Assembly (NCBI RefSeq): GCF_029873635.1
Contig: NC_080423.1
Location: forward strand, 94,420,191 to 94,484,190
From: Malania oleifera
Lineage: Eukaryota; Streptophyta; Magnoliopsida; Santalales; Ximeniaceae
Reading direction: 5' to 3'
DNA length: 64,000 nt
Made by a program: the position numbers and the translations under genes
Shown here: piece after piece, positions 1-10,850 of the stretch
Layout of the letters: every line of letters begins with the position of its first letter
How positions within the stretch are numbered: position 1 is the stretch's first letter
The notes under the pieces: generated by a model
What the model saw: only the letters and a program-made list of their open reading frames with translations
Told to the model about the DNA's origin: nothing
Database searches by the model: none

Positions 1-171
1 AAGAATTCGATATCTCTAAAGTCTCACTCGCCGATCGATTTGCAATAATAATAATATTAATAATCAAGTTATATTGTTTCAATCTATTATTTCTATAGAT
101 TTATTAAATTTATTTTTATTTGTTTACATAATTTGTCAATTTATAGTTAGTGTTAATTTTGAAATTTAATT

Positions 172-2690
172 ATGTCATCGAGAAAATATGAATCCGGATA
201 TGAAAAACGAAGAAAGGAAAAAAAAAAATTAATGTCATCTCAAAAGGGAGCTCTTGATAAATTTATTTTTAGTTCTAAACAAAATATAAATAAGCAAGAT
301 GAAAATCCTCCAAAAAACGAGCAATCAATTCCGGATATGGAATTAGAATCTAATAATAATAATAATAATAATAATAGTGATAAAGATAACATTGATATAC
401 AAGAAATGCTAACTAATGATGTTTCTTTTGAAAGATATTTTAAAAATATAAAAGAAAAAAAATAAATAATGATGATAATATTTATGATCCAAAATATTGG
501 AAAAATATAGACACCAAATTATGAAATTTACTAGTTGAAAAAGATCCTATTAGGGATAATGATTTAATTTTTCCAAAAGATGAAAATTCAAGACATTTTT
601 CAAATATATATTATATTTGAAAATTATCAAATGAAGAGAAACATGATAGAAAATGACTTGTATATTCCAAATATTTAGATAGAGTTTTTTGTTTTTGTTG
701 TAAGTTATTTGGCCAAAAATTAAATAACCAACAACTAACTAATGAAGGGTGTAAAGATTGAAAAACTCTTAGTACTAAGCTTAAAAGTCACGAAATTAGT
801 GAAGAATATATTTTCAATATGAGTAAATGGGATGATTTAAAATTAAGATTGTTAAAAAATACAACAATTAATAAAAATATGGAAGAACAAATTAATAAAG
901 AAAAAGAACACTGGAAAAAAGTATTATTGAGAATTATTTCTGTTGTGAAACCTCCTGTTAAAAATAATTTGGCATATCGTGGGAAAAATGAATGAATTTA
1001 TCAAGAGAATAATGAGTTTTTTTAAGTTTAATTGAAATGATAGCAGAATTTGATCCAATAATGAAAGAACATATTCGACGTTTTTAACATGATGAAATTC
1101 ATAATCATTATCTTGGTCATAATATGCAAAATGAATTGATAAATTTGTTAACTTTTAATATTAAAAAAAAAAATTATGAAGCAAATCAATGAAGCAAAAT
1201 ATTATTCAATCATACTCGATTGCACTCTGAATGTAAGTCATCAAGAATAAATGTCTTTAATCATACGATATTTGAATTTTTCTACAAGTCCAATTAAAAT
1301 AAAAGAACATTTTATAGAATTTTTAAAAGCAGATGATACGTCAGGAGAAGGACTTTTTAATGAATTAATAAACGTCATATAAAAATTTGAACTTGGTATT
1401 GAAAATATAAGAGGGCAAGGATATGATAATGGATCTAATATGAAAGAAAAACAACAAGGTGTACAAAAGAGACTATTAAATATAAATTTTAAAGCATTTT
1501 ACACTCCGTGTGGTTGTCATAGTCTTAATCTAGTACTTTTTGATATGGCTAATTGTTGTTCTAAAGTTATAACTTTTTTTGTAGTACAACGAATATATAC
1601 ATTATTTTCTTCTTCTATGAAACGATGGAAAATTTTAACCGAGTATGTACCAAATTTGACTGTAAAATCATTATCACAAACACGTTGAGAAAGTCGAATA
1701 GAGAGTGTTAAGGTAATAAGGTTTCAAACTTCTCAAATTAGAGATGCTTTACTTCAATTAGAAAAAACTAGTAATGATCCAAAACAAAGAGTGAATCTTA
1801 TTGTATAACAACTTATGAAATGGAAAATTTTGAATTCTTACTAGGAATGATAATCATTTGGTATGACATATTATTTGCTGTTAATTGTGTTAGTAAAAAT
1901 TTACAATCAAAAGATATGCGTATTGATGTCGCCATTAATTAATTAAAAGGTCTTATTGTTTTTCTAAAAAATTATAAAGAGAATAAATTTATATCTTCTA
2001 TGATTTCAGTAAAAGAGATTGTACTTGAAATGAATATTGAACCTATATTTCATAAAAAAAATATGTAAGTAGTAGGAAAAAACAATTTGATGAAAATGCT
2101 AATGATGATACAACACACTGGACTGAAGAATCTTTTAGGATTAATTTTTTCTTATACATAATAGACCAAACTATTATTTCACTTGAGAGTAAATTTAAAT
2201 AATTTCAAACAATGAGAATATTTTTTATTTTTTATATGATTTAAAAATATTAAAATCATTAGATGAGAATAATTTGAAACAAAAATGTTTAACACTTAAA
2301 AATATTTTAAAATTTAGAACACATTCTGATATTAATAGTTTTGATTTATTTTCAAAATTAAGAATTTTAAAAGAAAATTTGAAAAAAAAACGAATATACC
2401 AATTGAAACATTGAACTTTATAAAAAAAATAGATTGTTTTTCAAATGCATTTATTGCTTATAAAATTTTATTAACAATACTTGTGATAGTAGCTTCTGCA
2501 AAAAAAAAAAATTTCAAAACTTAAACTTATAAAAAATTATTTGCAATCAACTATGTCACAAGAAAGATTAAATGAATTGACTATGTTATCAATAGAAAAA
2601 AAAAATACTTAAATCTTGAATATAAAACTTTAATTAATGATTTTGCATCTCAAAAAGTTAGAAAAAATAATTTTAAATAAAAATCAAAAT
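172..2690 (+). pseudogene. Decayed hAT transposase (zf-TTF / DUF4371 type)
   Basis: This is a broken transposase gene of the plant hAT group that resembles zinc finger MYM-type protein 1. The start reads MSSRKYESGYEKRRKEKKK and continues into SQKGALDKF, the usual beginning of these proteins, followed by an Asn-rich run. Downstream, pieces in shifting frames match a TTF-type zinc finger (DRVFCFCCKLFGQ, about 680-720), the DUF4371 core (RGQGYDNGSNM and TPCGCHSLNLVL, about 1410-1540) and the C-terminal hAT dimerisation region (LKLIKNYLQSTMSQERLNEL, about 2525-2580). Many in-frame stops and frameshifts, plus A/T slippage, show that it is long dead. An intact member would be about 750-800 codons; only the first 97 codons are open here. 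Terminal inverted repeats were not resolved. The family assignment rests on remembered family motifs. Confidence 0.85.
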
Positions 2691-3570
2691 CAAAAAAAAT
2701 ATTAAGGGTCATTGATTAAATCATTTGCCTAGAGCCCCATATTGTGAAAAGTCAGCTCTATCTGCTGCAACCTTGTTTTCCTAATTTCATCTGTGCTGAA
2801 TTTTAACAAACGGATTATTAGAAAAAGAATGGAAAGTTAAACTAATTTTTATTGATTTATTAATAATTCTTTGAAGAAAGTGCTCTGAACTATATAAATG
2901 AATTAATCACATTCAGTACATAACAGAGCATATGCGAGCTTATTACATTTATTAGGCCAGTATTTGAGAATATAGATTTAAGTTTTAAATTTAAATTTGT
3001 GTGAATTTTCTTTAAAAAAAAAAAGTTAATGCATTTTATTTAAATTCATGTAAATCTAAATTTAAAACTAAAATTTATATTCCAAACACAGTAAGAGCAT
3101 AGGACAAAGATAACTAAATAAGGGTAGTGGAAAAGTGCCAAAAACAAGAAGCCACCATGCCCCATGACATCATAACCAATCAAGCATGAACAAGTAAAAT
3201 CTCTTAAACATACTGCCTACACTGTTATTAGCAGTATATAAAAATACCAATCAGTCATTAACAAAAAAAATCTCTTAACATACTACAACCATAAGAGCCA
3301 GCATTTTTTCTAGGAAAAATTAAGAGTTAACAGCAACACGAAAGATAGCATGAAAGAAATTAATTTAATTCCACTCAAGAGAAATTTAAACATAGAAAAA
3401 CAACTCCCCACGATTCCAAAAACAACTTCATCATTGAAAAGCCAAGGAAAACCTGCAATATTCAACAAAATAAATAATGAATAAAAAATTATCTAAAAGT
3501 TCAGATTTTGCTCACCAAAAAACCCATTGGAAAATCAGACACTTCTCCACTGCACAAAAAGTAGAACAGA
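2691..3570. other. AT-rich spacer, no gene seen
   Basis: There is no ORF with recognisable similarity. The first ~60 bases may be the untranslated tail of the hAT element. The rest is A-rich non-coding sequence with no terminal repeats that I could define. Confidence 0.5.
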
Positions 3571-4125
3571 CACTGAAGAAAGAACAGACAGCAAAAAAAA
3601 TGACAGCAATTAGGGAAACATCATAATCTGAATGAATATCTTGCAGGACGATATTATCATTATTAGCATTACTATTTACTAAAAGTCAGCGCCATGAGAA
3701 TTTATGGATCACCAAATGCCACAATCTCAAAAAAGAAATGGGAGAAGAAATTTAAAGTTGGCAAAGGTTAAGATGTGCTCTCATGACCCAATCAAGGCAA
3801 ATAATCAAAAGAAAATCAATCATGCATTTCAATTTATTCCGGCAAACTACACTGAAGAAAGAAAGAGACAGCAAAAAAAATGACAACAATTAGGAAAACA
3901 TCATAATCTGAATGAATATCTTGCAGAATGATGTTATCATTATTAGCATTATTAAAAGTCAGTGCCATGAGAATTTATAGATCACCAAATACCACAATCT
4001 CAAAAAAGAAATGGGAGAAGAAATTTGAAGTGGCAAAGGTTAAGATGTGCTCTCATGACCCAATCAAGGCAAATAATCAAAAGAAGAAATCAATCATGCA
4101 TTTCAATTCATTCCGGCAAACTCAG
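3571..4125. repeat. Tandem duplication, two ~279-bp units
   Basis: Unit 1 (3571-3849) and unit 2 (3850-about 4125) both begin with CACTGAAGAA. They share the whole series of landmarks: the A8 run, ATCATAATCTGAATGAATAT, GATCACCAAAT and CCGGCAAACT. They differ by scattered substitutions and a few short indels, so the duplication is not brand new. No coding function is seen; the 72-codon ORF inside unit 2 is incidental. Confidence 0.85.
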
Positions 4126-4979
4126 CAAACAAAGACGGTAAAATAAGTGTTTTTTGTTAATTTTACTCTCTAAACTATGCAGATCATAACTAATGATTTA
4201 TGGGGCCAAAACAATAATGTTATCATATCTTCTGTTGTTGAAAGAGCTGCATATTACACTGAAATTGACGATAGAAATAATAATGTGTAATGATTTAGGC
4301 TGCCAAAATGGGAGAGGCAACATCAACAACACAGTTATCAGGTACTTTCAAGGTTGAAAAGAAGACCCACCACACAAAATACATATTAAGCCAAATTAAA
4401 AGTTTAATGAGAAGTAAGTCCATAAATCTTACAATTGTTCTGGGAAGATTGTAAATTGACAAGAGCATTTTGTCCAGAGAACAGCCATATTTTTCGATGT
4501 TTCATGAGCATCTACCAAGCCCGGCCTAGTGCATTGACGTCTTACCCCTTCAAGAGAATGAAAATAAAACTGGGCAAGAGTAATTTAGGCAGCACCAGAA
4601 CCACCACTATGGCACATATTTATTTAGGTGATAGAGGGGGTTGGCTGGGAGAAAGATAAGCTAACCCCTCCCTTCCTGTCTCTCACGTATAGGTTAGAAT
4701 TTTTACTTCATTCCAGCACCAGAACCACCATCATCATTCATCAACATGAATCATCCCATCATCAGCATGACCCTTTCATAGCCCTTAATCTGCCCACGCA
4801 TGAGCACCTACAGCTCCATCAAGACCCTGCATGCCCAAATCCCCCTTCAGAGACCCTCAAGCTTCCATCCTTCTTCTTCTTCTTCTTCTATGAGAGAGGA
4901 GAGTGAGCAGCCTGCAAAGCAACAGCGTTGATGAGCATGACTATTGCTGCAAATCCTGGCAAAGAAAATTTAGGAACGG
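4126..4979. other. Spacer with (TTC)n tract; left flank of copia A
   Basis: No recognisable gene is present. A (TTC)n microsatellite lies near 4869-4890. The stretch 4640-4790 contains GGGAGAAAGATAAGCT and TCATTCATCAACATGAATCA, which reappear slightly changed at about 10050-10135 on the far side of copia element A. Short ORFs here (4435-4659, 4628-4906) match no family I know. Confidence 0.45.
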
Positions 4980-5163
4980 TGAAAACAGAGTGTAATTTCT
5001 GTATTTCTTGAATTAAATTGTACAGACCAATTTACAGTATTTATAATACAATCGGAAGATCTAAATATGAAAATAATCTCCTAAACAAATCTCTCTTAAT
5101 AATATACAATATATACTTCCCTAAATTACTCCAAGATATAATAGAGTTTGATAGGAAATTTCA
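4980..5163 (-). repeat. 3' LTR of copia A
   Basis: A 184-bp direct repeat of 9251-9434. On + it begins TGAAAACAGA and ends TTTCA. It shares GAATTAAATTGTACAGACCA and CAATCGGAAGATCTAAATAT with its partner. Confidence 0.88.
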
Positions 5164-5431
5164 CCGGGATTTATAATTTTTCCAAGAGTTTCCGTAACCA
5201 CAGTCCTTCACATATCCCTTGTGCAACTGCCCTGAATTCAGCTTCAGCACTGCTTCGAGCCACTACATTCGGTTTTTTGCTCCTCCAAGTTACCAAATTT
5301 CCCCATACAAAGGTGTAATATCCGGCGGTAGACCTTCTATCTTTCATTAATCCTGCCCAATCCGCTTCTGTGAAAATTTATACTTACTTGCTTTCACATT
5401 TCTTGAAGAAGAGTCATTCGCCCGAAGAACC

Positions 5432-6668
5432 CTAGAGGTACCTGAGGATCTTATACACAACATCTAGGTGAGTCTTTTTCGGTGAATGCATGTGTTGACT
5501 TACCACACTTACCGCAAATGTAATGTCGGGTCTGGTATGTGATAGGTAAATTAGTTTACCAACCAATCTCTGATACCTCTCCTTTTCAACTGGTATTCCG
5601 CAATCTTCGACCCTCTTTACTGCTTTAATCGGGGTTTCACTATGTTTGCATCCAAGCATGCTAGTTTCGATTAGGAGATCAAGAATTTACTTTAGCTGAG
5701 AGACACAGATACCCTTTTTTTATCTAGCAACTTCCATTCCCAAGAAGTATCGCATTTGTCCTAGGTCTTTAACTTCAAACTCAGCAGATAGGACTTTCTT
5801 TAATCTTTCCATCTCTACTGTATCATCTCCAGTTAGGATTATATCATCAACATACACTATCAAAATTGTTTTCTTACCACTTTCAGACTGTTGGAAGAAC
5901 ATAGTGTGATTTGATCGCCCTTGTCGATATCCTTGATTCTTTCACTTTCACAAATCTGTTGAACCATGCTATGGGAGATTGCTGGGGTCCATACAAGGAC
6001 TTCTTGAGTTTACATACTCTGTTTTCTTCACCCTTCTTACTGAAACCTGGTGGTATCACCATATAGACTTCTTCTTCTAACTCGCCATTTAGAAATACAT
6101 TCTTAACGTCGAGTTGCTATAGTGGCTAATCTAAGTTAGCTACCAAGGACAGGAGGACCCAAACTGTATTCAATTTTTCCACTGATGCAAATGTCTCTGT
6201 GTAGTCAATGTCATAGGTCTATGTAAACCCTTTTGTAACGAGACTGGCTTTATATTGTTCAACTGTCCCATCAGCTCTATATTTCACTATGAAGAACCAT
6301 TTACAACCAACTGAGTTCTTCCCTCTCGGCAAATTCGTAACGTCCCAAGTTCTATTCTTTTCCAGAGCCCACATTTTTTCCATGACAGCTCCCCTCCATT
6401 TAAGAATCTCCAAGGCTTCTTGGATATTCTTTAGAATTTTTATCCTGTCAAGATTAGAAGTAAAAGCACAATATTCTATAGATAGGCTTTTATAAGACAT
6501 GTATTTTGACCAGGGATATTGATTACATGACCTGGTTTGTTTTCTGATTGTAATGGATAAATTGATGTCATCAGATACAGGCTTATCAAAAGGGAGCTCA
6601 TGACCATCTATTACCTGATCGGGATTGGGTGTGGACTCATGGTTGCTCGGAGCTATCACCGGTTCCAA
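5432..6668 (-). pseudogene. Copia A reverse transcriptase / RNase H region (fossil)
   Basis: The segment carries the copia reverse transcriptase signature: IVYVDDIILTGDD, the copia form of the YVDD catalytic box. Also present are KDLGQMRYFLGMEVAR, WALEKNRTWDVTNLPRGK and KLIYLSHTRPDITFAVSVVS. The order and orientation fit the end of a copia polyprotein. The reading frame is broken in several places. Confidence 0.88.
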
Positions 6669-6773
6669 CTCTCTTGGTCACTTAGGTATGAGATTATCCA
6701 TGTTCTTTGTGTTTGGCTTTCTTGAGTAAACAAGTATTTGTGTTGTTTTGTTTTTCTGCATCTTCCCCTAAAG

Positions 6774-7608
6774 TTAATTGATCTTTTGTACATGACAGGT
6801 CAAGAAATGATGCAATGGTAGACACGGTGTATGGCACGGATTCATCAACATAGAAATCAAAGAACCAATCTTCACTCCATTTCTCCCCCTAAAGAGAGGG
6901 CTTTGAGAAGTAAAGAGTGGTTTCAAAGAATGTGACATCAAGGCTAACAAACAATTTTTTTGTGACAGGATCATAACATTTGTAGCCTTTCTGAGTAGGA
7001 GGGTAACCAATAAAAACGCACTTAAAGGCACCGGGTTCCAATTTATCCCGATTGTGAGCATGAACATGAACAAATGCAATACATCCAAAGATTTTCAGAG
7101 AGAGATTGGAGTGGAGTTGAGTGTTGGGAAACCATTTCTAGAGTTTCTAGAAAGGAGTGGCAAAAGAAAGAACTCGACTAGGCATTCAATTAATGAGATG
7201 TGTAGCTGTTAAAATGACATCGCCCCAAAAATATTTTTTCATATTTGTAGTGAACATCAATGCCCAAGCTACTTCAAGAATATGCCTATTTTTACATTCA
7301 GCAACCCCATTTTGTTGAGGCGTATCCACACAAGAACTTTGATGAACAATTCCATTTTCTAGAAGATAATGTCTCAAGATATCATTGAAATATTCTGTAC
7401 CATTATCAGTACGTAAAATTTGAATGTGAGTTTGAAATTGTGTTTGAATCATGGAGTGGAAACTGGCAAACATATAACAAATTTCAGTTTTATCTCTCAG
7501 CAAGTAAACCCAACAAATACGAATATGATCATTAATAAAAGTAACAAACCATCTCATGTAAGTGTGATTAAGAGAGCGTGAGGGCACCCATAAATCACTG
7601 AAAATCAT
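6774..7608 (-). pseudogene. Copia A integrase region (fossil)
   Basis: The integrase core is recognisable by FSDLWVPS, ILRTDNGTEYFN and TPQQNGVAECKNRHILEVA. These are the D..D/N-G..E blocks of the DDE catalytic fold as seen in copia elements. The more C-terminal part lies at 6774-7088. It sits between the protease region and reverse transcriptase, the order that defines Ty1/copia. Broken. Confidence 0.88.
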
Positions 7609-7875
7609 AGTAAAGGGTCTGGATGTTTTGTATGTGGATTTTGAAAAGGAATTACGCTGGTATTTTGCAAGTTCACAAATTTCACACTGAAATTCAGAAA
7701 ACGTTTTATTTGAAAAAATGGAAGGAAATAAACGTCTTAGATATTAAAATTTTGGATGACCCATCCTAGAATGTCATAACAAAATTTTACTATCACTAGA
7801 AACAGATGCAAAATCACAAATAGTAGTTTTACATTGTTCACTTACATTAGCCTCCTCAAAGTAGTAGAGTCCCTC

Positions 7876-8270
7876 CTACTCCTTAGTACTGCCAATCGTC
7901 TTCCCTGATGATAGGTCCTGAAAAACACAATGAGAGGAAAGAAATTTAACAAAACAATTGAAGTTCTTAGTTAACTGACTAATGGATAGTAAGTTGCAGG
8001 ATAAATTAGGATCATGAAGAACAGACTCTAGTGTGATGGAGTCGGAGAGTCGAATATTCCCTTTGCCTGCGACAGACGAGAGTGATCCATCTACAATTTT
8101 AACTTTCAAATTTCTAGCACATGGTGAATATGATGAGAAAAGATGATAGGCAACAGTCATGTGGTCAAAAACACCAGAATCAATAATCCAAGGAGTTTTG
8201 GATTTAGAGGTCATATTCAAGGCTTGCAAAAAATTACCTCTTTGGGCTAAAGAACCCGAAGAAATATTTG
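7876..8270 (-). pseudogene. Copia A protease region (fossil)
   Basis: It contains TPWIIDSGVFDHMT, the aspartic-protease DSG box of copia elements, followed by LHDPNLSCNLLSISQLTKN, the usual pre-integrase stretch. It is directly preceded, in the same direction, by the end of the RPL6-like block. No gag zinc knuckle is seen between them. Confidence 0.85.
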
Positions 8271-8284
8271 TGGAAGATGAGATA

Positions 8285-8970
8285 ACCTTTTCATCTTGTG
8301 TGTAAAGGCAAGCTTTCAAGTTTGGAACTCCATCAATTGATGCTATCAATGGTGCATCAACAGTCTTCTAATCATCTTTCTTCTACTGCGGGAGTGCTGT
8401 CTTTTCCTCTTTTTTTGGTCTCAAAAAACTCATTTTCCCCTTTCTTTTTCTTCTTTTCTACTTCCATAGCAAAATACTTGTCATCAAACTTTTCTACATT
8501 AATTATAGAAATGTCAACCTTGGTAGAAGTTGCAATCACGTAAGACTGGTTCACGCACCTTAAAGGAACACCATCGACCTTAAATGGGCCAGTAACCAGA
8601 AGCAACCCAAATGGAAGTTGTCTCAAAAAAACAACTCTCTTCCCCTCAAATCTCCCAGCCAGGAGAATCAAAACTATCCCAGGCGTAATGCTCGCTCTGA
8701 GCTTGTTGAATTTGGGCTTGCACTTGTTAGCGAGCAGCTTTTTTACATCGTCGGCAGGGTAGATCTTGGGCGGTTTCTTCACTTGCTTCTGTGGTGCCGG
8801 CTTGGGGTCGTGGCAGGGGAAAACGCCGCCGTGTTTGACCTTGATGACCCAAATACCACACTTGTGATACATCTTGGATCTCAAGAATTTCTGATACCTC
8901 GTACCATTTTTGGGTTCCAGATAGTTTTGGGTTTCCTAGCCGCCGACACCATTGGTGAAACCTTCACGGC
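8285..8970 (-). pseudogene. RPL6: RPL6 (ribosomal protein eL6) copy inside copia A
   Basis: A near full-length copy of the plant 60S ribosomal protein eL6 coding sequence lies in the same orientation as the element, exactly where gag should be. Blocks recognised in order are [115 protein letters not shown] and IASIDGVPNLKACL. They follow eL6 from close to its start to near its C-terminus. No intron-sized gaps are seen, so a reverse-transcribed mRNA is the likely source. Upstream, 8971-9240 contains TTAGGGTTT, a telo-box common in leaders of plant ribosomal protein genes, so some 5' UTR may have come along (inference). It is now a fossil and not a working ribosomal protein gene. Confidence 0.87.
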
Positions 8971-9238
8971 TCTCTGAAGCAGGGCGAGGGTGTCACAAAC
9001 TCATGAGACTCCACCAGCAAGCGATGGGCGGTAGTCGGCGACAGTGACAAAAACTGAAGGTATGAAACCCTAACTCGAGAGGTCTTCTGTATGATGCAGA
9101 GACAGGGCGAATCGCAGGCTGAAACTCTGTTGGACGACCTAATGAAACTCTGTTGGAGGACCTTGTGAGATTCAGAGGTCATCAAACCTCTACTTTGGCC
9201 GGCGGTGTCCGCCATTGACAGTTAGGTTTAATCTCCTA

Positions 9239-9250
9239 GCTCTAATACCA
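9239..9250 (-). promoter_or_regulatory. Primer-binding site of copia A
   Basis: On the minus strand it reads TGGTATTAGAGC, one base off the TGGTATCAGAGC complement of initiator tRNA-Met. It lies immediately inside the 5' LTR. Confidence 0.88.
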
Positions 9251-9434
9251 TGAAAACAGAATATGATTTTTGTATTTCTTGAATTAAATTGTACAGACCA
9301 ATTTACAATATTTATAATACAATCGGAAGATCTAAATATGGAAATAATCACCTAAACAAATCTCTCTTAATAATATACAATATATACTTCCCTAAATAAC
9401 TCCAAGATATTCGAAGATACTCGAGATTTCTACA
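9251..9434 (-). repeat. 5' LTR of copia A
   Basis: Partner of 4980-5163. It starts TGAAAACAGA and ends TCTACA on the + strand. The distal ~28 bp match the other LTR poorly. Confidence 0.85.
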
Positions 9435-10147
9435 AACAGTGATGGATGGTGGCTGGAACTACTCAAGAGCCCTTCGCTACTGCTGGAGAAGAATAACAAG
9501 GAAGAAACGACAGAGCAGAGCATCTCAGTTTCACCTAATCGTTGTGGTGACTAGCAATTGACGGCAGTTTGTCCAATTGTGATCTCCAGCAAATGCAATG
9601 ATACGTCAGTTTCACCTTGCCAAGAGCTCTCTCCAATCAAGTCAGCCAATGTTCAATCATTCGAGAGCATTACGTGAGTCACCTGAACCACTTTGGTAGC
9701 AATGAGAGTAATATTCTAGGCAACCACAAGTTCATGTGGGCCAGAGTCATAAACATAAAAAATAAAAATATATATAGAAAAAAATAGAAAAAAAAAAAAC
9801 CCATCAAGCAACAGCACACATGATACACACATCATTTCATGCATGTATGAAAGGGTATTTCATACATGTATACAAGGGTATTTTCTTTTTATATTAACCA
9901 ATCAACAAGGCAACAGTAAATTCATTTACTCAATAGTTCAAATTACAACACAAATCCCTAGTATAACAAATCTTGGGGAGTAACATAAAAACCCTAGAGA
10001 GGTGGGAGAGAGCAGAACACACAGATTTGGAAAGAAAAAGAGAGGGTGGGTGGGAGAAAGATAAGCTCCCCGCCGACCACCCCTAGGCGCCTTATAATCA
10101 TTCATCAATATGAATCACCCCATCATCATCATAATAACCCTTATCAT
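9435..10147. other. Spacer between copia A and copia D
   Basis: No gene is recognised. The part up to about 9720 may be the continuation of the sequence left of 4980 that copia A split. An A-rich stretch lies near 9760-9800. At about 10050-10135 there is a diverged second copy of the motifs found at 4640-4790. Confidence 0.45.
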
Positions 10148-10391
10148 TGTCAAGGGAACAGCAAATAGCAAAAGATTTCTTTCCTTATTTTAGCCTACAA
10201 TTATTTTCTTATTCTTCCATTCATTATTCTTTACAATTAGCACATATTTTGACAGATTATAGTTTACATGTATAGGCCTAGAATCATGCTGGAACTTATT
10301 TACTTTCCATCCATAGCATTCTTGTAAAGTCTCTATATAATATAAAGATTTCAAGGCCAAACCATTTGGCCATTCACACAATACTTTGACA
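10148..10391 (+). repeat. 5' LTR of copia D
   Basis: It begins TGTCA and ends TGACA, a perfect 5-bp terminal inverted repeat with TG...CA ends, and abuts the primer-binding site. It contains TCTATATAATATAAAG near 10332, a plausible TATA region. The partner LTR is not in the window. Confidence 0.82.
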
Positions 10392-10403
10392 TGGTATCAG
10401 AGC
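10392..10403 (+). promoter_or_regulatory. Primer-binding site of copia D (iMet)
   Basis: TGGTATCAGAGC is an exact match to the complement of the 3' end of plant initiator tRNA-Met, and follows the CA end of the LTR with no gap. Confidence 0.92.
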
Positions 10404-10578
10404 TTGTCGACTGCTAATTTTTTTTCCCTCGAATTTTTTTTGTCTTCTCGGTTTCGAAGGTGTCTCTCATTTCTGTGGCTGTCGTGGGTCTATCCTCTTC
10501 TGGTAATTTTTGGTTCTCTTTTTTTCAGTATTTCTGTGACTGAGTGGCTGTCAGAACAGCTTTCTGTTTCTGTTCCAG

Positions 10579-10850
10579 TGCTTCTCTATCCTTGTAATTC
10601 TCGGCATAGCAGGTTTCTTGGTTTGCAATTTATTTTAGTGCAGGTAGGTCGATCGAAACAGCTTTCTGGTGCTTCTGTGTCCTTGTGATTCTCGGCACAG
10701 CAGGTTTCTTGGTTCGAGAGTTATTTTTTAGTGCAAGTAGGTTGTTCTTGGTTCTTTTTGTTGTTGTTTCTAGTGCTTCTCTGTCCTTGTGATTCTCGGC
10801 ACAGCAGGTTTCTTGGTTCAAGATTTATTTTTTAGTGCAGGCAAGTTGAT
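10579..10850 (+). repeat. Three tandem units in the copia D leader
   Basis: GTGCTTCT begins copies at 10579, 10669 and 10773. Each continues through CCTTGTRATTCTCGGCAYAG, CAGGTTTCTTGGTT and TTTTAGTGCA. The spacing is 90 and 104 bp. They lie between the primer-binding site and gag. Confidence 0.85.

Larger units (their letters stand above)
4980..9434 (-). mobile_element. Ty1/copia LTR retrotransposon A carrying an RPL6 insert (broken)
   Basis: This is a minus-strand copia element bounded by 184-bp LTRs (4980-5163 and 9251-9434) that run TG...CA on the + strand. A probable 5-bp target duplication flanks it (AACGG / AACAG, one mismatch). Reading right to left it has the 5' LTR, an iMet primer-binding site, a leader, an RPL6-like block in place of gag, a protease region, integrase, reverse transcriptase/RNase H and the 3' LTR. 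Over the first ~155 bp the LTRs differ at about 8 sites (about 5%). The last ~28 bp match poorly. This suggests an insertion a few million years old. The pol region is broken, with on the order of ten interruptions. It could not have moved alone, because no gag is visible. Confidence 0.9.

Noticed and set aside
8372-8884. A working RPL6 gene
   Set aside because: It lies inside a copia element between PBS and protease, has no host-gene exon structure and is broken. It is a captured copy.
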